From Halalkalibacter oceani (GTDB lineage: Bacteria; Bacillota; Bacilli; Bacillales; Bacillaceae_D): a stretch of 43,142 nucleotides of DNA. A program made the translations under genes and the position numbers. This document shows positions 1 through 9,034 of this stretch, piece after piece; position 1 is the first letter of the stretch, and each line of letters starts with the position of its first letter. The notes beneath the pieces are model-generated. The model was not told the DNA's origin. It saw only the letters and a program-made list of their open reading frames with translations, and searched no databases. The stretch is from positions 1 to 43,142 of the forward strand of contig NZ_JAMBOL010000028.1 in assembly GCF_023715605.1 (NCBI RefSeq), given 5' to 3'.

Positions 1-238
1 GGACGCAGCAATGTGCGGAGTCGCTACAAGTTTTTCAAAGTCTAGAGAGGAGTGGGGTTCTCCACTCTAGACGAGTAGCGTACGGAGCCATTGCGACTTC
101 CCCGATATAGATTGATCAAAGAGAACCAAGACATTCGAGGAAGCAAATGGCTGAGGAATGGAGCGTACATCAGTACGTGACATGACCGAAGACCATGAAG
201 CTGACAAAGAAGGTCGCCGGTAATCTCTCGATCAAAAG
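1..238 (+). other. 23S-5S rRNA spacer (left edge of window)
   Basis: No gene is visible; the 3' end of 23S rRNA was not recognised, so it should lie left of the window and the spacer would be at least 238 nt. There is a strong hairpin GTCTAGAG (40-47) / CTCTAGAC (65-72) and a smaller one around CGTAC/GTACG at about 164-178. Positions 2-20 match the core of the tRNA-linked repeat described below (GACGCAGC, 6 nt, CGGAG, same spacing as the copy before tRNA-Asn), so a degenerate copy may be cut by the window edge. Confidence 0.55.
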
Positions 239-355
239 TCCGGTGGCGATAGCGAAGAGGTCACACCCGTTCCCATGCCGAACACGGTCGTTAAGCTCTT
301 CAGCGCCGATGGTAGTTGGGGGCTTCCCCCTGTGAGAGTAGGACGTTGCCGGGCA
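239..355 (+). rRNA. rrf: 5S ribosomal RNA
   Basis: Recognised by the Bacillus-type 5S sequence: GGTGGCGATAGCGAAGAGG at the 5' end, the CCGAACACGG segment and the GTGAGAGTAGGACG 3' part. The length of about 117 nt is normal. The terminal stem is tccggtggc against gttgccggg. It is followed by a T-run and then by tRNA-linked sequence, so it is the distal part of an rrn operon. Confidence 0.97.
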
Positions 356-411
356 ACTCTTTTTTTTCTTCCATGACCAAAAGCGTAAGTGAAAAGCAAT
401 ATTATACATAT

Positions 412-549
412 TCCACAGTAGCTCAGTGACGATGAGAAAGCTTCCTCGAAAAGTTTTCGAGTTGTCTCGACGCAGCTAACGTCGGAGCAAAGCGATCAAG
501 AGGAAGAGACAGGTACCACAAGCGTACGAATGAACAACTTCAATGATAT
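412..549 (+). repeat. tRNA-Asn 5' fragment joined to repeat core (one copy)
   Basis: Bases 412-429 repeat the first 18 nt of tRNA-Asn (acceptor strand to D-loop, ending CTCAGTG). At that point, inside the D-loop, the sequence changes to the repeat core: a palindrome CTCGAAAAGTTTTCGAG, then TTGTCTCGACGCAGC, GGAGCAAAG, and AAGAGGAAGAGACA. A unique tail then leads directly into the intact tRNA-Asn. The same core occurs in the arrays before tRNA-Thr (10415) and tRNA-Lys (11261). TGTCTC and GAGACA can pair. Not a functional tRNA: the anticodon and T arms are missing. Confidence 0.85.
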
Positions 550-624
550 TCCACAGTAGCTCAGTGGTAGAGCAATCGGCTGTTAACCGATCGGTCGTAG
601 GTTCGAGTCCTACCTGTGGAGCCA
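550..624 (+). tRNA. tRNA-Asn (GTT)
   Basis: 75 nt including encoded CCA. Acceptor TCCACAG pairs with CTGTGGA. The anticodon loop CTGTTAA lies between ATCGG and CCGAT, giving anticodon GTT. T arm GTAGG-TTCGAGT-CCTAC. It lies downstream of 5S rRNA and directly after the partial copy of its own 5' end. Confidence 0.97.
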
Positions 625-631
625 TTTTTGC

Positions 632-704
632 GCTTCCATAGCTCAGTCGGTAGAGCACTACCATGGTAAGGTAGGGGTCAGCGGTTCAAGTCCGCTTGGA
701 AGCT
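632..704 (+). tRNA. tRNA-Thr (GGT)
   Basis: 73 nt, CCA not encoded. Acceptor GCTTCCA pairs with TGGAAGC. The anticodon stem CTACC/GGTAG encloses loop ATGGTAA, giving anticodon GGT. It is 7 nt after tRNA-Asn and is the last gene of this rrn-tRNA unit. Confidence 0.96.
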
Positions 705-724
705 TACCTCGAACGCCTTATGCG

Positions 725-756
725 GCAAGCCTTTCAGGAGATGGAGGGCTTTTTGT
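725..756 (+). terminator. Rho-independent terminator of rrn-tRNA unit
   Basis: AAGCC...GGCTT stem (about 727-751, extendable by a G-U pair) followed by TTTTTGTTTTG. It sits 20 nt after tRNA-Thr. Confidence 0.65.
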
Positions 757-1041
757 TTTGCTTCTGTATTTAATGTTGAGGTGGCAAGAGAAGAAAGCCG
801 CCTTACCCTCACCACGAATGATAGTCCTTCACCAGTTTACTTTTTATCTTCACTATTTCCGGCTCTATAAAAGTTTTCACTCTCCCTCCTTTTCTATTAT
901 GATGTTGCTCTCTACACGCCATTTTCTTGTAAATTCGACAGAGAAATTGTTTTTGGAGTCACGATAGATGCTGCCGATAAGATGGACAGAATTTTAAACT
1001 AATAGGATGGATAAATGAGGGCTATAAGGGAAGATTTATCT
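757..1041. other. Intergenic region without recognised gene
   Basis: About 285 nt between the rrn-tRNA terminator and the next terminator. A 69-codon open frame here (758-967) has no ribosome binding site and low-complexity composition; I do not consider it a gene. No RNA motif was recognised. Confidence 0.5.
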
Positions 1042-1075
1042 AAAAAAGGAACAGTGAAAAAGCTGTTCCTTTTTT
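1042..1075. terminator. Bidirectional terminator
   Basis: Perfect stem AAAAGGAACAG / CTGTTCCTTTT with a small loop. T-runs occur on both strands, so it can end transcription from the left and from the minus-strand VOC gene on the right. Confidence 0.85.
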
Positions 1076-1125
1076 CGTACTCTGCTTTCTACTCGAGCTA
1101 AGCTGCAAACGAATGAAACAAACAT

Positions 1126-1539
1126 TTACCCTTGTGCTTCCGTGTCGATTTGAAAGGTTACGCCAAATTTGTCTGTAACGCTGCCATAGCCGGGGCTAAA
1201 TGACGTTTCCTGAAACGGCATTTTCACTCGGCCTCCGTCGGTTAAGGCTTCAAAGAACCGCTTGGATTTCTCAACATCATTGGTTGAAATGCAAATGGTG
1301 ACTTGATTGCCGCTCGTAATGGATGAAGGGCCGGGGGTGTCAGAAAACATCAGGGCCGCTTCTTCAATTTTAATTTTTGCATGGGCAATCAGCTCTTTCA
1401 AATCTTCAGAAGGGGAATCCGGCATGTCTCTGTATGTAATAATCGTCAGTACTTCAGCACCTAGGGTTTGTTCATAAAATTGGATGGCTTCCTTAGCATT
1501 TCCGTTCATCATTAAATAAGGGGTAATGGTAACCGGCAT
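1126..1539 (-). CDS. VOC family protein (PhnB/glyoxalase-like)
   Basis: 137 residues, one full PhnB-type vicinal oxygen chelate unit: N-terminal MPVTITPYLMMNGNAKEAIQ (beta strand then helix AIQFYEQTLGAEVL) and C-terminal GYGSVTDKFGVTFQID, typical of this family. Start supported by AAGGAGGAAA 6-7 nt upstream. The family includes glyoxalase, bleomycin-resistance and many uncharacterised small-molecule proteins, so the substrate is unknown. A second PhnB-like protein is encoded at 39715 in this window. Single gene on the minus strand, ended by the bidirectional terminator at 1042-1075. Confidence 0.85.
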   Translation of the reverse strand: MPVTITPYLMMNGNAKEAIQFYEQTLGAEVLTIITYRDMPDSPSEDLKELIAHAKIKIEEAALMFSDTPGPSSITSGNQVTICISTNDVEKSKRFFEALTDGGRVKMPFQETSFSPGYGSVTDKFGVTFQIDTEAQG

Positions 1540-1643
1540 GATTATTTCCTCCTTACGTTGTATGGTAACTACGGTTGAATTATACTAGCGCACGGGTTAC
1601 CACCTTTCTTTTATCTTGCTACGTTTGGTGCCACCCATTTATT

Positions 1644-1922
1644 TTAAGATTTTTCTTCCCGCCAGGCAGTGATAGTCGTTTTTAAGGCGGCATAATTGCC
1701 AATTGCCGCATATCCATAAAACCAGCCCATAAATATCCCGACAACGAGGCTATGTCGGTGACTTATAAAAATGGAGATGCCTAATCCCAGGAGCAGGGCG
1801 ACGGTAGGGACAAATTTTTTAGGCATTTTAAAAAATAGTTTAATGAGTTGAGTTACAAGCATGACGACGGGAACCGCGATGACCGCATCCCAAAAGTTCG
1901 TATGAATTGTGGGAAAGTCCAA
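1644..1922 (-). CDS. Small holin-like membrane protein
   Basis: 92 residues. A longer frame starts at an ATG at 1955, but GGAGGT lies 8 nt upstream of a TTG at 1922, so I choose that start (M-DFPTIHTNFWDAVI). Two to three hydrophobic segments: about 10-30, 38-57 and 60-78. The C-terminus is charged (AWREEKS). Length and layout resemble small phage-holin-like proteins, which are common as single chromosomal genes in Bacillaceae; that assignment rests on architecture only. No lytic enzyme or phage gene is adjacent. Confidence 0.6.
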   Translation of the reverse strand: MDFPTIHTNFWDAVIAVPVVMLVTQLIKLFFKMPKKFVPTVALLLGLGISIFISHRHSLVVGIFMGWFYGYAAIGNYAALKTTITAWREEKS

Positions 1923-2107
1923 AATGATCCACCTCCTACCATAATATGTCCACAACTAGATTTATTAAACAATTGGGAAACGCGGACAGAAGGTTGGACG
2001 GTGAGCCGGCTTTAGCAAATTAAACAAACGTTTTATTAAAAAGACATAAAACCTGTTATTAAAGGAGGATTGCCTTATTACAGATAATTAATTAAAACAA
2101 TATTTAG

Positions 2108-3337
<1,230 letters not shown>

Positions 3338-3359
3338 ATCTTTTTTTACTGTTTATGAA

Positions 3360-3375
3360 ATATCATATATCAAAT
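3360..3375. promoter_or_regulatory. Variant GntR-type operator before TRAP P gene
   Basis: TCATATATCA at 3363-3372 differs by one base from TGATATATCA found at three other sites in this locus. It lies 25-35 nt upstream of the TRAP binding-protein gene and 12 nt before its ribosome binding site. It may be a second binding site within the operon. Confidence 0.45.
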
Positions 3376-3399
3376 TTATTATTAGGAGGGGTTTCATTG

Positions 3400-4473
3400 A
3401 TGAAAAAGAGACTATTGCTTCTGTTGCTTGCTGTCGGCCTTGTGCTTGTTGTCGCTGCTTGTGGGTCTGCGAATGAGACAAACGAACCAGCGCCGGAAGC
3501 TGGAGAAGAGAATGAGGCGCAAAGCGGGGAAGGGGAAGAGGAAACTGCCGGGAATGGAGAGCAAATGATACTTCGTTACGGAGAGCTGAATCCGGATGAT
3601 CACCCAATTACAGAAGGAGCCTATGAATTTGCTCGTCTTGTGGAGGAAGCGACTGACGGCAGAATTAAAATAGAAATATTCTCGGCAAGTGCCTTAGGCT
3701 CAGAAAGAGAACAATTACAGTCCGTCCAGGCTGGAGGCTTGGATTTCTTCCGGCCCAACTCAAGTGCTTTAACAGATTTTGGTGCGGATCCGATGGGGGT
3801 GCTTGCCTTGCCATTTATTTTTGAAAATCGTGAGCATCAATGGAATGCGTTGAATGGTCCGGCAGGTGAGGAAATTCTTCAAAGTGTCGAAGAATTCATC
3901 GGCGGGATGAAAGGGTTAACCTATTATGATGATGGAGCAAGACATATTTTTACTAGTGGAAATCCGGTTGAAACAGTAGAAGATATGAGCGGGTTAAAAA
4001 TCCGGGTACCGGAAAATGCGATATTTATGGATATGATTTCAGCATTTAATGCCGATCCAACACCACTGAATTATGCCGAATTGTATAGCGCTATCCAAAC
4101 AGGGGTCGTGGATGGAGCTGAAAATACGATCGCAGGCTATTTAACAAATTCATTTTATGAAGTGGCCGAAAACTTCTCATTAACAAGCCATGTCGCGAGT
4201 CCAGGAGTAGTCGTTATTTCAGAAATGACTTGGAATAAATTAAGTGCAGAAGATCAGGAAATTATCCAGGAAGCTGCCGTACAGTCTTCTGAATTTGTTC
4301 GAAGCGAAACGGAGAAATTTGAAGAAGAAGCATTAGCTGAGTTAGAAGAGTTAGGGGCAAATATTATACAACTTGATGATCTTTCAAGCTGGCAAGCAGA
4401 AGTAAGTGACCTCTATGAAACGTACGGCGGGGATTTTGCAGACCTCATTGAAGCGATTCAAACGGCGGAGTAA
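3400..4473 (+). CDS. TRAP transporter substrate-binding lipoprotein, DctP family
   Basis: 357 residues from the ATG at 3400, with AGGAGGGG 8 nt upstream; the frame is open further upstream but lacks a signal there. A lipoprotein signal peptide ends at LVVAAC-GS, so the mature protein should be anchored to the outer face of the membrane. An acidic linker follows (EAGEENEAQSGEGEEE). DctP features: LRYGELNPDDHPITEGAYEF near the start of the mature domain, GLKIRVPENAIFMDMI and VDGAENTIAGYL. It delivers an organic acid to the Q and M subunits encoded next. Nearby enzymes suggest a sugar acid ligand. Confidence 0.93.
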   Translation: MKKRLLLLLLAVGLVLVVAACGSANETNEPAPEAGEENEAQSGEGEEETAGNGEQMILRYGELNPDDHPITEGAYEFARLVEEATDGRIKIEIFSASALGSEREQLQSVQAGGLDFFRPNSSALTDFGADPMGVLALPFIFENREHQWNALNGPAGEEILQSVEEFIGGMKGLTYYDDGARHIFTSGNPVETVEDMSGLKIRVPENAIFMDMISAFNADPTPLNYAELYSAIQTGVVDGAENTIAGYLTNSFYEVAENFSLTSHVASPGVVVISEMTWNKLSAEDQEIIQEAAVQSSEFVRSETEKFEEEALAELEELGANIIQLDDLSSWQAEVSDLYETYGGDFADLIEAIQTAE

Positions 4474-4545
4474 CTAGTTTTTTTACGGAGAGTCGGTTTT
4501 TCATGCGATTCTCCGTGAAAAAGATCAAAATGGAGGTGTGAAAGA

Positions 4546-5001
4546 ATGGAGACGCTTTCCCGGTATGCAACGCTATTTATTGAATATTTTTCAAAGGTAT
4601 TACTTGTCCTGCTTGTGATGATTGTTAGCTGGATTGTATTTGGACGATATGTTTTAAGTGCTACTCCGGCGTGGGGCGAGGAATTAGCGAAAATATTAAT
4701 GGTATGGATTGCCTTGACTAGTGCGAGTATGGCGATTCGGACCGACACTCATTTACGATTATCGATTATCGATTTTATTTTACCAAAAAAATATATGAAC
4801 ATGGTTCATTGGGTCGTTCTAATAATGATGAGCGTGTTTTCCATCTTTTTTATAATAGCTGGTTTCCAGCTTGTGCAATTAACAAGTACAAATACGTTAC
4901 CTGGTTTGCGAATTTCTTCGTCGTGGTTATATTTGGCTGTTCCTATTTCTGGTCTGGCAATGCTACTTCAGATTATCGACAAAGGACGGAGGATGCTATG
5001 A
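4546..5001 (+). CDS. TRAP transporter small permease, DctQ family
   Basis: 151 residues with GGAGGTG upstream of ATG 4546. Four hydrophobic helices, at roughly 15-37, 43-60, 83-108 and 122-143. The family hallmark is seen at TPAWGEELAKILMVWIALTS (second segment: W-x-EE-x3-ILM-W). It follows the P subunit after a 72 nt gap and overlaps the M subunit gene by 4 nt (ATGA), so Q and M are translationally coupled. Confidence 0.92.
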   Translation: METLSRYATLFIEYFSKVLLVLLVMIVSWIVFGRYVLSATPAWGEELAKILMVWIALTSASMAIRTDTHLRLSIIDFILPKKYMNMVHWVVLIMMSVFSIFFIIAGFQLVQLTSTNTLPGLRISSSWLYLAVPISGLAMLLQIIDKGRRML

Positions 5002-6296
5002 TTAGCAATATGACGGCTGTTTACCTTTTGATTGGCAGTTTCTTTTTCTTAATATTCATTCGAGTACCGATTGTGTTTGCATTAGGCATTTCTTCGATCG
5101 TGACAGCTTGGTATTTGGATTTACCTTTTTTGATGGTTGCGCAAAGCATTGTTGGTGGTATTAATGTCTATGTACTTCTTGCGATTCCATTTTTTATTCT
5201 AGCGGGGGAGCTGATGTCACAAGGGGGTATTTCTGACCGTCTTGTTAAGTTGTCACAGGCACTGGTCGGTCGATTTCGCGGTGGTTTAGCAATGGTGAAT
5301 ATTCAAGCAAGTATGTTCTTTGGAGGAATTTCGGGGTCTTCCGTAGCTGATACCTCATCAATCGGATCAGTCATGATTCCAATGATGAAGAAAAACGGCT
5401 ATGAAGCCGATTATTCGACGGCCGTAACTGTAGCTAGCTCTGTACAAGGGGTCCTAATACCGCCGAGTCATAATATTATTTTGTATGCGCTTGTCGCAGG
5501 AGGCGGAGTGTCGATTGGGCAACTGTTTTTAGCAGGGATTGTACCTGGAGTGTTTTTAGGAATTGCGTTGATGGTATTTAGTTATCTGGTTGCGTTAAAG
5601 CGTAAATATCCAAAGGGTGAACCATATACGTTGAGAGCGACGTTTACAGCTTTACGTGAGTCCATGCTAGGCCTAATGACTGTCTTAATTGTCGTTGTTG
5701 GTGTGGTAGTCGGTATTTTTACAGCAACAGAGGCTGCGGCGATTGCTGTTGTATATGCTTTTATTGTAACTTTTATCATTTATCGTGATATTCCTCTTTC
5801 GCGTATGAACCTTATTTTAAAAAATACGCTCGGAACGATTTCGATTGTCTTTATTCTTATTGGTACATCAAGTGCGTTTGGTTATTTAATGAATTACTTG
5901 AATGTGACGAGTGTGATTGGCAACGCTTTGCTGAATATGTCCGATAGTAAAGTAATCATTCTTTTGCTTGTCAATCTGATTATGCTTATTTTAGGAACCT
6001 TTATGGATATGGCTGCACTGATTTTACTCATTACTCCTGTCTTACTTCCTGTTGTCACTGCAGTAGGAATGGACCCTGTCCACTTTGGGGTCGTGATGAT
6101 GCTAAACCTTGGAATCGGTCTATTAACCCCCCCAGTAGGAGGTACTCTTTTTGTCGGCAGTGCAATAAGTGGGGTTTCAATTGAAAGGCTAAGCATAACC
6201 ATGCTGCCATTTTACTTCGTTATGATTGCTGTTTTGTTGATCATTACCTTTATTCCGGAAATCGTCATGTTTGTTCCGAGTCATTTTATGAAGTAA
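4998..6296 (+). CDS. TRAP transporter large permease, DctM family
   Basis: 432 residues. The ATG at 4998 overlaps the stop of the Q subunit gene as ATGA and has GGAGGA just upstream; an open frame extending left to 4809 runs inside that gene and is not used. About 11-12 hydrophobic segments. DctM signatures: FFGGISGSSVADTSSIGSVM, GVLIPPSHN, the TATEAAAIAVVYA repeat region and the C-terminal GLLTPPVGG. Sodium-driven uptake pore of the three-part transporter, working with the P and Q subunits. Confidence 0.94.
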   Translation: MISNMTAVYLLIGSFFFLIFIRVPIVFALGISSIVTAWYLDLPFLMVAQSIVGGINVYVLLAIPFFILAGELMSQGGISDRLVKLSQALVGRFRGGLAMVNIQASMFFGGISGSSVADTSSIGSVMIPMMKKNGYEADYSTAVTVASSVQGVLIPPSHNIILYALVAGGGVSIGQLFLAGIVPGVFLGIALMVFSYLVALKRKYPKGEPYTLRATFTALRESMLGLMTVLIVVVGVVVGIFTATEAAAIAVVYAFIVTFIIYRDIPLSRMNLILKNTLGTISIVFILIGTSSAFGYLMNYLNVTSVIGNALLNMSDSKVIILLLVNLIMLILGTFMDMAALILLITPVLLPVVTAVGMDPVHFGVVMMLNLGIGLLTPPVGGTLFVGSAISGVSIERLSITMLPFYFVMIAVLLIITFIPEIVMFVPSHFMK

Positions 6297-6314
6297 ACAG
6301 AAAGGGAGGTTCAT

Positions 6315-7084
6315 ATGAAAGTAGCAATTGTAACCGGGGGAGGCTCCGGGATTGGCCGTGCGGTAGCGCTGGAGCTTGCCAAAGAGAACTATGCGGTAGC
6401 GGTGGCAGACATTGAAGAAACCAAAGCACAACAAGTCGCCGCAGCGATTGAAAAAGAAGGCGGCGAGGCGATTGCTCTTCAGGTCGATATTAAAGAGGAA
6501 TCTGCCATTCAGGAAATGGTCGAAAACGCATATCAGCGGTTTGGCCGGTTAAATGTATTAGTTAATAATGCCGGCATTAATTTTACACACAGCGTGGAAG
6601 ACTGTACCGTTGAGGAATTTGATGAATGTATCGCGGTTAATTTTCGCGGGCATTACCTGGCATCAAAATATAGCATCCCGTATTTAAAAGAAGAAGAAAA
6701 TAACGCAATTATCCACATTTCGTCCACACATGCGATGCGTACCCAGCCGCGTTTCTTTCCTTATAACGCGTCAAAGAGTGCAATTCTGGCGATGACGAGA
6801 AGCATGGCGATTGATTTAAGTGCGTATCGCATTCGCGTCAACGCCATCTGCCCCGGCTTTATCAAAACAACTATATTATCACCGGACATTTATCAAGAAG
6901 ATGGGGCCTATATGAAAAAAATAATGAAATACCATCCGAGTGGAAGAGTGGGGAATCCGGAGATGTCGCGTATGCGGTTGCTTTTCTGGTTTCCGACAAA
7001 GCTGCTTTTATTAATGGTGAGACGCTTGTGATCGATGGAGGGAGAAGTGCTCTCACATATGATCTGGGCGGCATCAATGATTGA
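6315..7084 (+). pseudogene. SDR family oxidoreductase, frameshifted near the C-terminus
   Basis: Starts at ATG 6315 after AAAGGGAGG. Classical SDR: TGGGSGIG nucleotide-binding loop, NNAG at about 87-90, and YNASK with catalytic Tyr and Lys near 153-157. After residue ~216 (HPSGRVGNPE) the frame runs into an unrelated tail and stops at 7031. In the next frame, from 6962, the expected SDR C-terminus appears: DVAYAVAFLVSDKAAFINGE, then TLVIDGG, to a stop at 7082-7084. One missing base near 6960-6962 explains this. It could be a real loss-of-function mutation or an assembly error. It lies in the TRAP-enzyme operon, 26 nt before the lactonase, so the intact enzyme would probably have oxidised the sugar or sugar acid. 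Confidence 0.88.
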
Positions 7085-7109
7085 TGACAACCGGAAGGGA
7101 GTAGATGAA

Positions 7110-8174
7110 GTGGGGCAAAAAGACCGGCTTTTGTATGTTGGAACGTTTACAGACAAGGAAAGTGAAGGGATTTATCTTTATCATTTTAATGAGGAAAGCG
7201 GAGAACTGCGCTATTACGATGTCGTGAAGCAAGTAGCGGATCCATCCTTTATAACGCCCGGTCCAGATCACACGCTTTATGCCATCAACGCCTTATTTGA
7301 ATATAAAGGCGAGCCGACCGGGGCTGTCAGCGCCTTTTCCATCGAACGCGAGTCAGGCAGGCTGACCCTGTTAAATGAGCGATCTTCCCGCGGGAGGCGT
7401 CCTGCTTATGCTTTTGTTGACCGCTCAAAGAACTATGTGCTGCTTGCCAATTATGGTGAAGGAAGTGTTGTCGTCTTTCCGATTTTAGCTGATGGCCGAT
7501 TAGGAGAGGCAACGGATGTCGTCCAGCACGTCGGAGCAAGCGTCCATCCGAGACAGGAAGGGCCGCATGCCCATTCGATCATCACTGATCCGAGCAATTC
7601 ATTTGCATTGGTAGCCGATCTCGGGACGGATACGGTTTATGTGTATCGATTTGATACCGAAAAGGGCAAGCTGGAGCCGCACCGCCGTTATAAGGCAGCG
7701 GCGGGTGCCGGTCCGAGGCATCTCGCTTTTCACCCTTCTAATCGCTATCTCGTTATTGTTCACGAGTTGAATTCGACGATGACAAGCTACCGGTGGACAG
7801 AAGAGAGTGGCGAGCTGACGGAGCTGGAAACGGTCTCGACGCTCCCACATCAAGCGGACATTGAAAACACGGCGGCTGAAGTGAAGTTTTCCGCTTGTGG
7901 CCGGTTTCTCTATGCGACAAACAGGGGAGATAATAGTATCATTTTCTATACATTTCAGGAGGAGACAGGCAAGCTGCGTTATGTAAATCATTATGACTGC
8001 AAAGGAGAGGTGCCGCGACATTTCACATTCTCTCCTGATGGGAGGTTTTTGCTAGTCGCCAATCAGGAAAGTGATTCAATTGTTTCGTTTCACGTTAACG
8101 AGGATACAGGGGAATTAACCTTTACCGGGAATGTGACGAAAGCCCCTACCCCTGTGTGCTTGCTGTTTTTATGA
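7110..8174 (+). CDS. Lactonase family protein (seven-bladed beta-propeller, 6-phosphogluconolactonase-like)
   Basis: 354 residues from the GTG at 7110, with GGAAGGGAG upstream; the frame is open from 7035 but lies inside the SDR gene there. Starts DRLLYVGTFTDKESEGIYLY, typical of the lactonase family. Repeated propeller strands include PRHLAFHPSNRYLVIVHELN, CGRFLYATNRGDNSI and PRHFTFSPDGRFLLVANQES; it ends APTPVCLLFL. Family members open sugar lactones. Here it would act after a dehydrogenase and before the enolase-superfamily dehydratase. The specific substrate is unknown. Last gene of the operon starting at 2180. Confidence 0.88.
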   Translation: MGQKDRLLYVGTFTDKESEGIYLYHFNEESGELRYYDVVKQVADPSFITPGPDHTLYAINALFEYKGEPTGAVSAFSIERESGRLTLLNERSSRGRRPAYAFVDRSKNYVLLANYGEGSVVVFPILADGRLGEATDVVQHVGASVHPRQEGPHAHSIITDPSNSFALVADLGTDTVYVYRFDTEKGKLEPHRRYKAAAGAGPRHLAFHPSNRYLVIVHELNSTMTSYRWTEESGELTELETVSTLPHQADIENTAAEVKFSACGRFLYATNRGDNSIIFYTFQEETGKLRYVNHYDCKGEVPRHFTFSPDGRFLLVANQESDSIVSFHVNEDTGELTFTGNVTKAPTPVCLLFL

Positions 8175-8216
8175 TAAGTCTGTCCTGCTTTTCGCACATT
8201 TACAACCGCCAGCAGC

Positions 8217-8239
8217 TATGATAATATTTGATATATCAA
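8217..8239 (+). promoter_or_regulatory. -10 element and GntR-type operator of the regulator gene
   Basis: A perfect 12 bp palindrome TTGATATATCAA (8228-8239) lies just after a -10-like TATGAT (8217-8222); no good -35 is visible. It precedes the GntR-family gene, which suggests autoregulation. Confidence 0.6.
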
Positions 8240-8262
8240 TTGGACGAATGGAGATGTCTAGT

Positions 8263-8949
8263 ATGAATAAAGAGTCAGCTGAACAGTCTTTTGAAAAGCT
8301 TATTTCTACTAGAACTCGAAATGTGAAATCATTAAGAGAAGTAGTGGTCGAATCATTGCGAGAGGCGATTGTAAGAGGGCAAATCAAAAGCGGTGAGCAT
8401 TTAAAGGAGCGGGATCTTTCCGAGAAGCTCGGAATCAGTACGACACCGATCAAGGAGGCTTTTCGAATTTTAGGGAACGAGGGATTGGTTGTGACGATCC
8501 CTCGAAAAGGGACGTATGTCTCAGAATATGTCGATACGAATATTGAGGAAGTTCTTCAATTACGAGCAGTTGTAGAAGGTTTGTGCGCGAAGTTTGCCGC
8601 GGCAAAGGTCAATGACCGGCAAGTTGATAAATTAAAGGCGCAGCTCGCTCTCATGGAGGAACTTTTTGAAAAAAGGGATATTGACGCACTTGTAGAAGAG
8701 AATACGAGATTCCATTCCCTCATTCGGGAGATTGCCAACAATCCGATGGTGACCAACTTACTGAACAATATTTCAAGCTTTGAGACAGCCTTTCGCAAAA
8801 GAGCCCTTACAGAGAAAGATGAAATGAAGGATGGTTACTTAGAGCATAAGGCAATTCTGCAAGCGATTATTGAGCGCAATCCTGAACGAGCAGAAGAATT
8901 AATGAAACGACATATCAACAGAACGTTGACCAATGTCTTAAAGAAATAA
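8263..8949 (+). CDS. GntR family transcriptional regulator (FCD subfamily)
   Basis: 228 residues from the ATG at 8263 (GGAG 8 nt upstream); an earlier in-frame ATG at 8218 falls in the operator region. Winged helix N-terminus: LREVVVESLREAIVRGQI, HLKERDLSEKLGISTTPIKE (recognition helix) and GLVVTIPRKGTYVSEY. The C-terminal all-helical FCD domain holds the usual metal-binding pattern (LRAVVEGLCA; E/NTRFHSLIREIANNP; GYLEHKAILQAI). It probably binds the TGATATATCA sites and responds to a pathway intermediate. Confidence 0.92.
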   Translation: MNKESAEQSFEKLISTRTRNVKSLREVVVESLREAIVRGQIKSGEHLKERDLSEKLGISTTPIKEAFRILGNEGLVVTIPRKGTYVSEYVDTNIEEVLQLRAVVEGLCAKFAAAKVNDRQVDKLKAQLALMEELFEKRDIDALVEENTRFHSLIREIANNPMVTNLLNNISSFETAFRKRALTEKDEMKDGYLEHKAILQAIIERNPERAEELMKRHINRTLTNVLKK

Positions 8950-8972
8950 TGCGTTATTTCTTTAAGTTTTTA

Positions 8973-8984
8973 TTGATATATCAA
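8973..8984 (+). promoter_or_regulatory. GntR-type operator before DapA-family gene
   Basis: Perfect palindrome TTGATATATCAA in the 85 nt between the regulator and the DapA-family gene. Same sequence as at 8228-8239, so the lyase gene probably belongs to the same regulon. Confidence 0.65.
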
Positions 8985-9034
8985 ATTTCATTTATTGCTT
9001 CAGCTCATGAAAAGATGAAAATGGAGGCAAAAAA

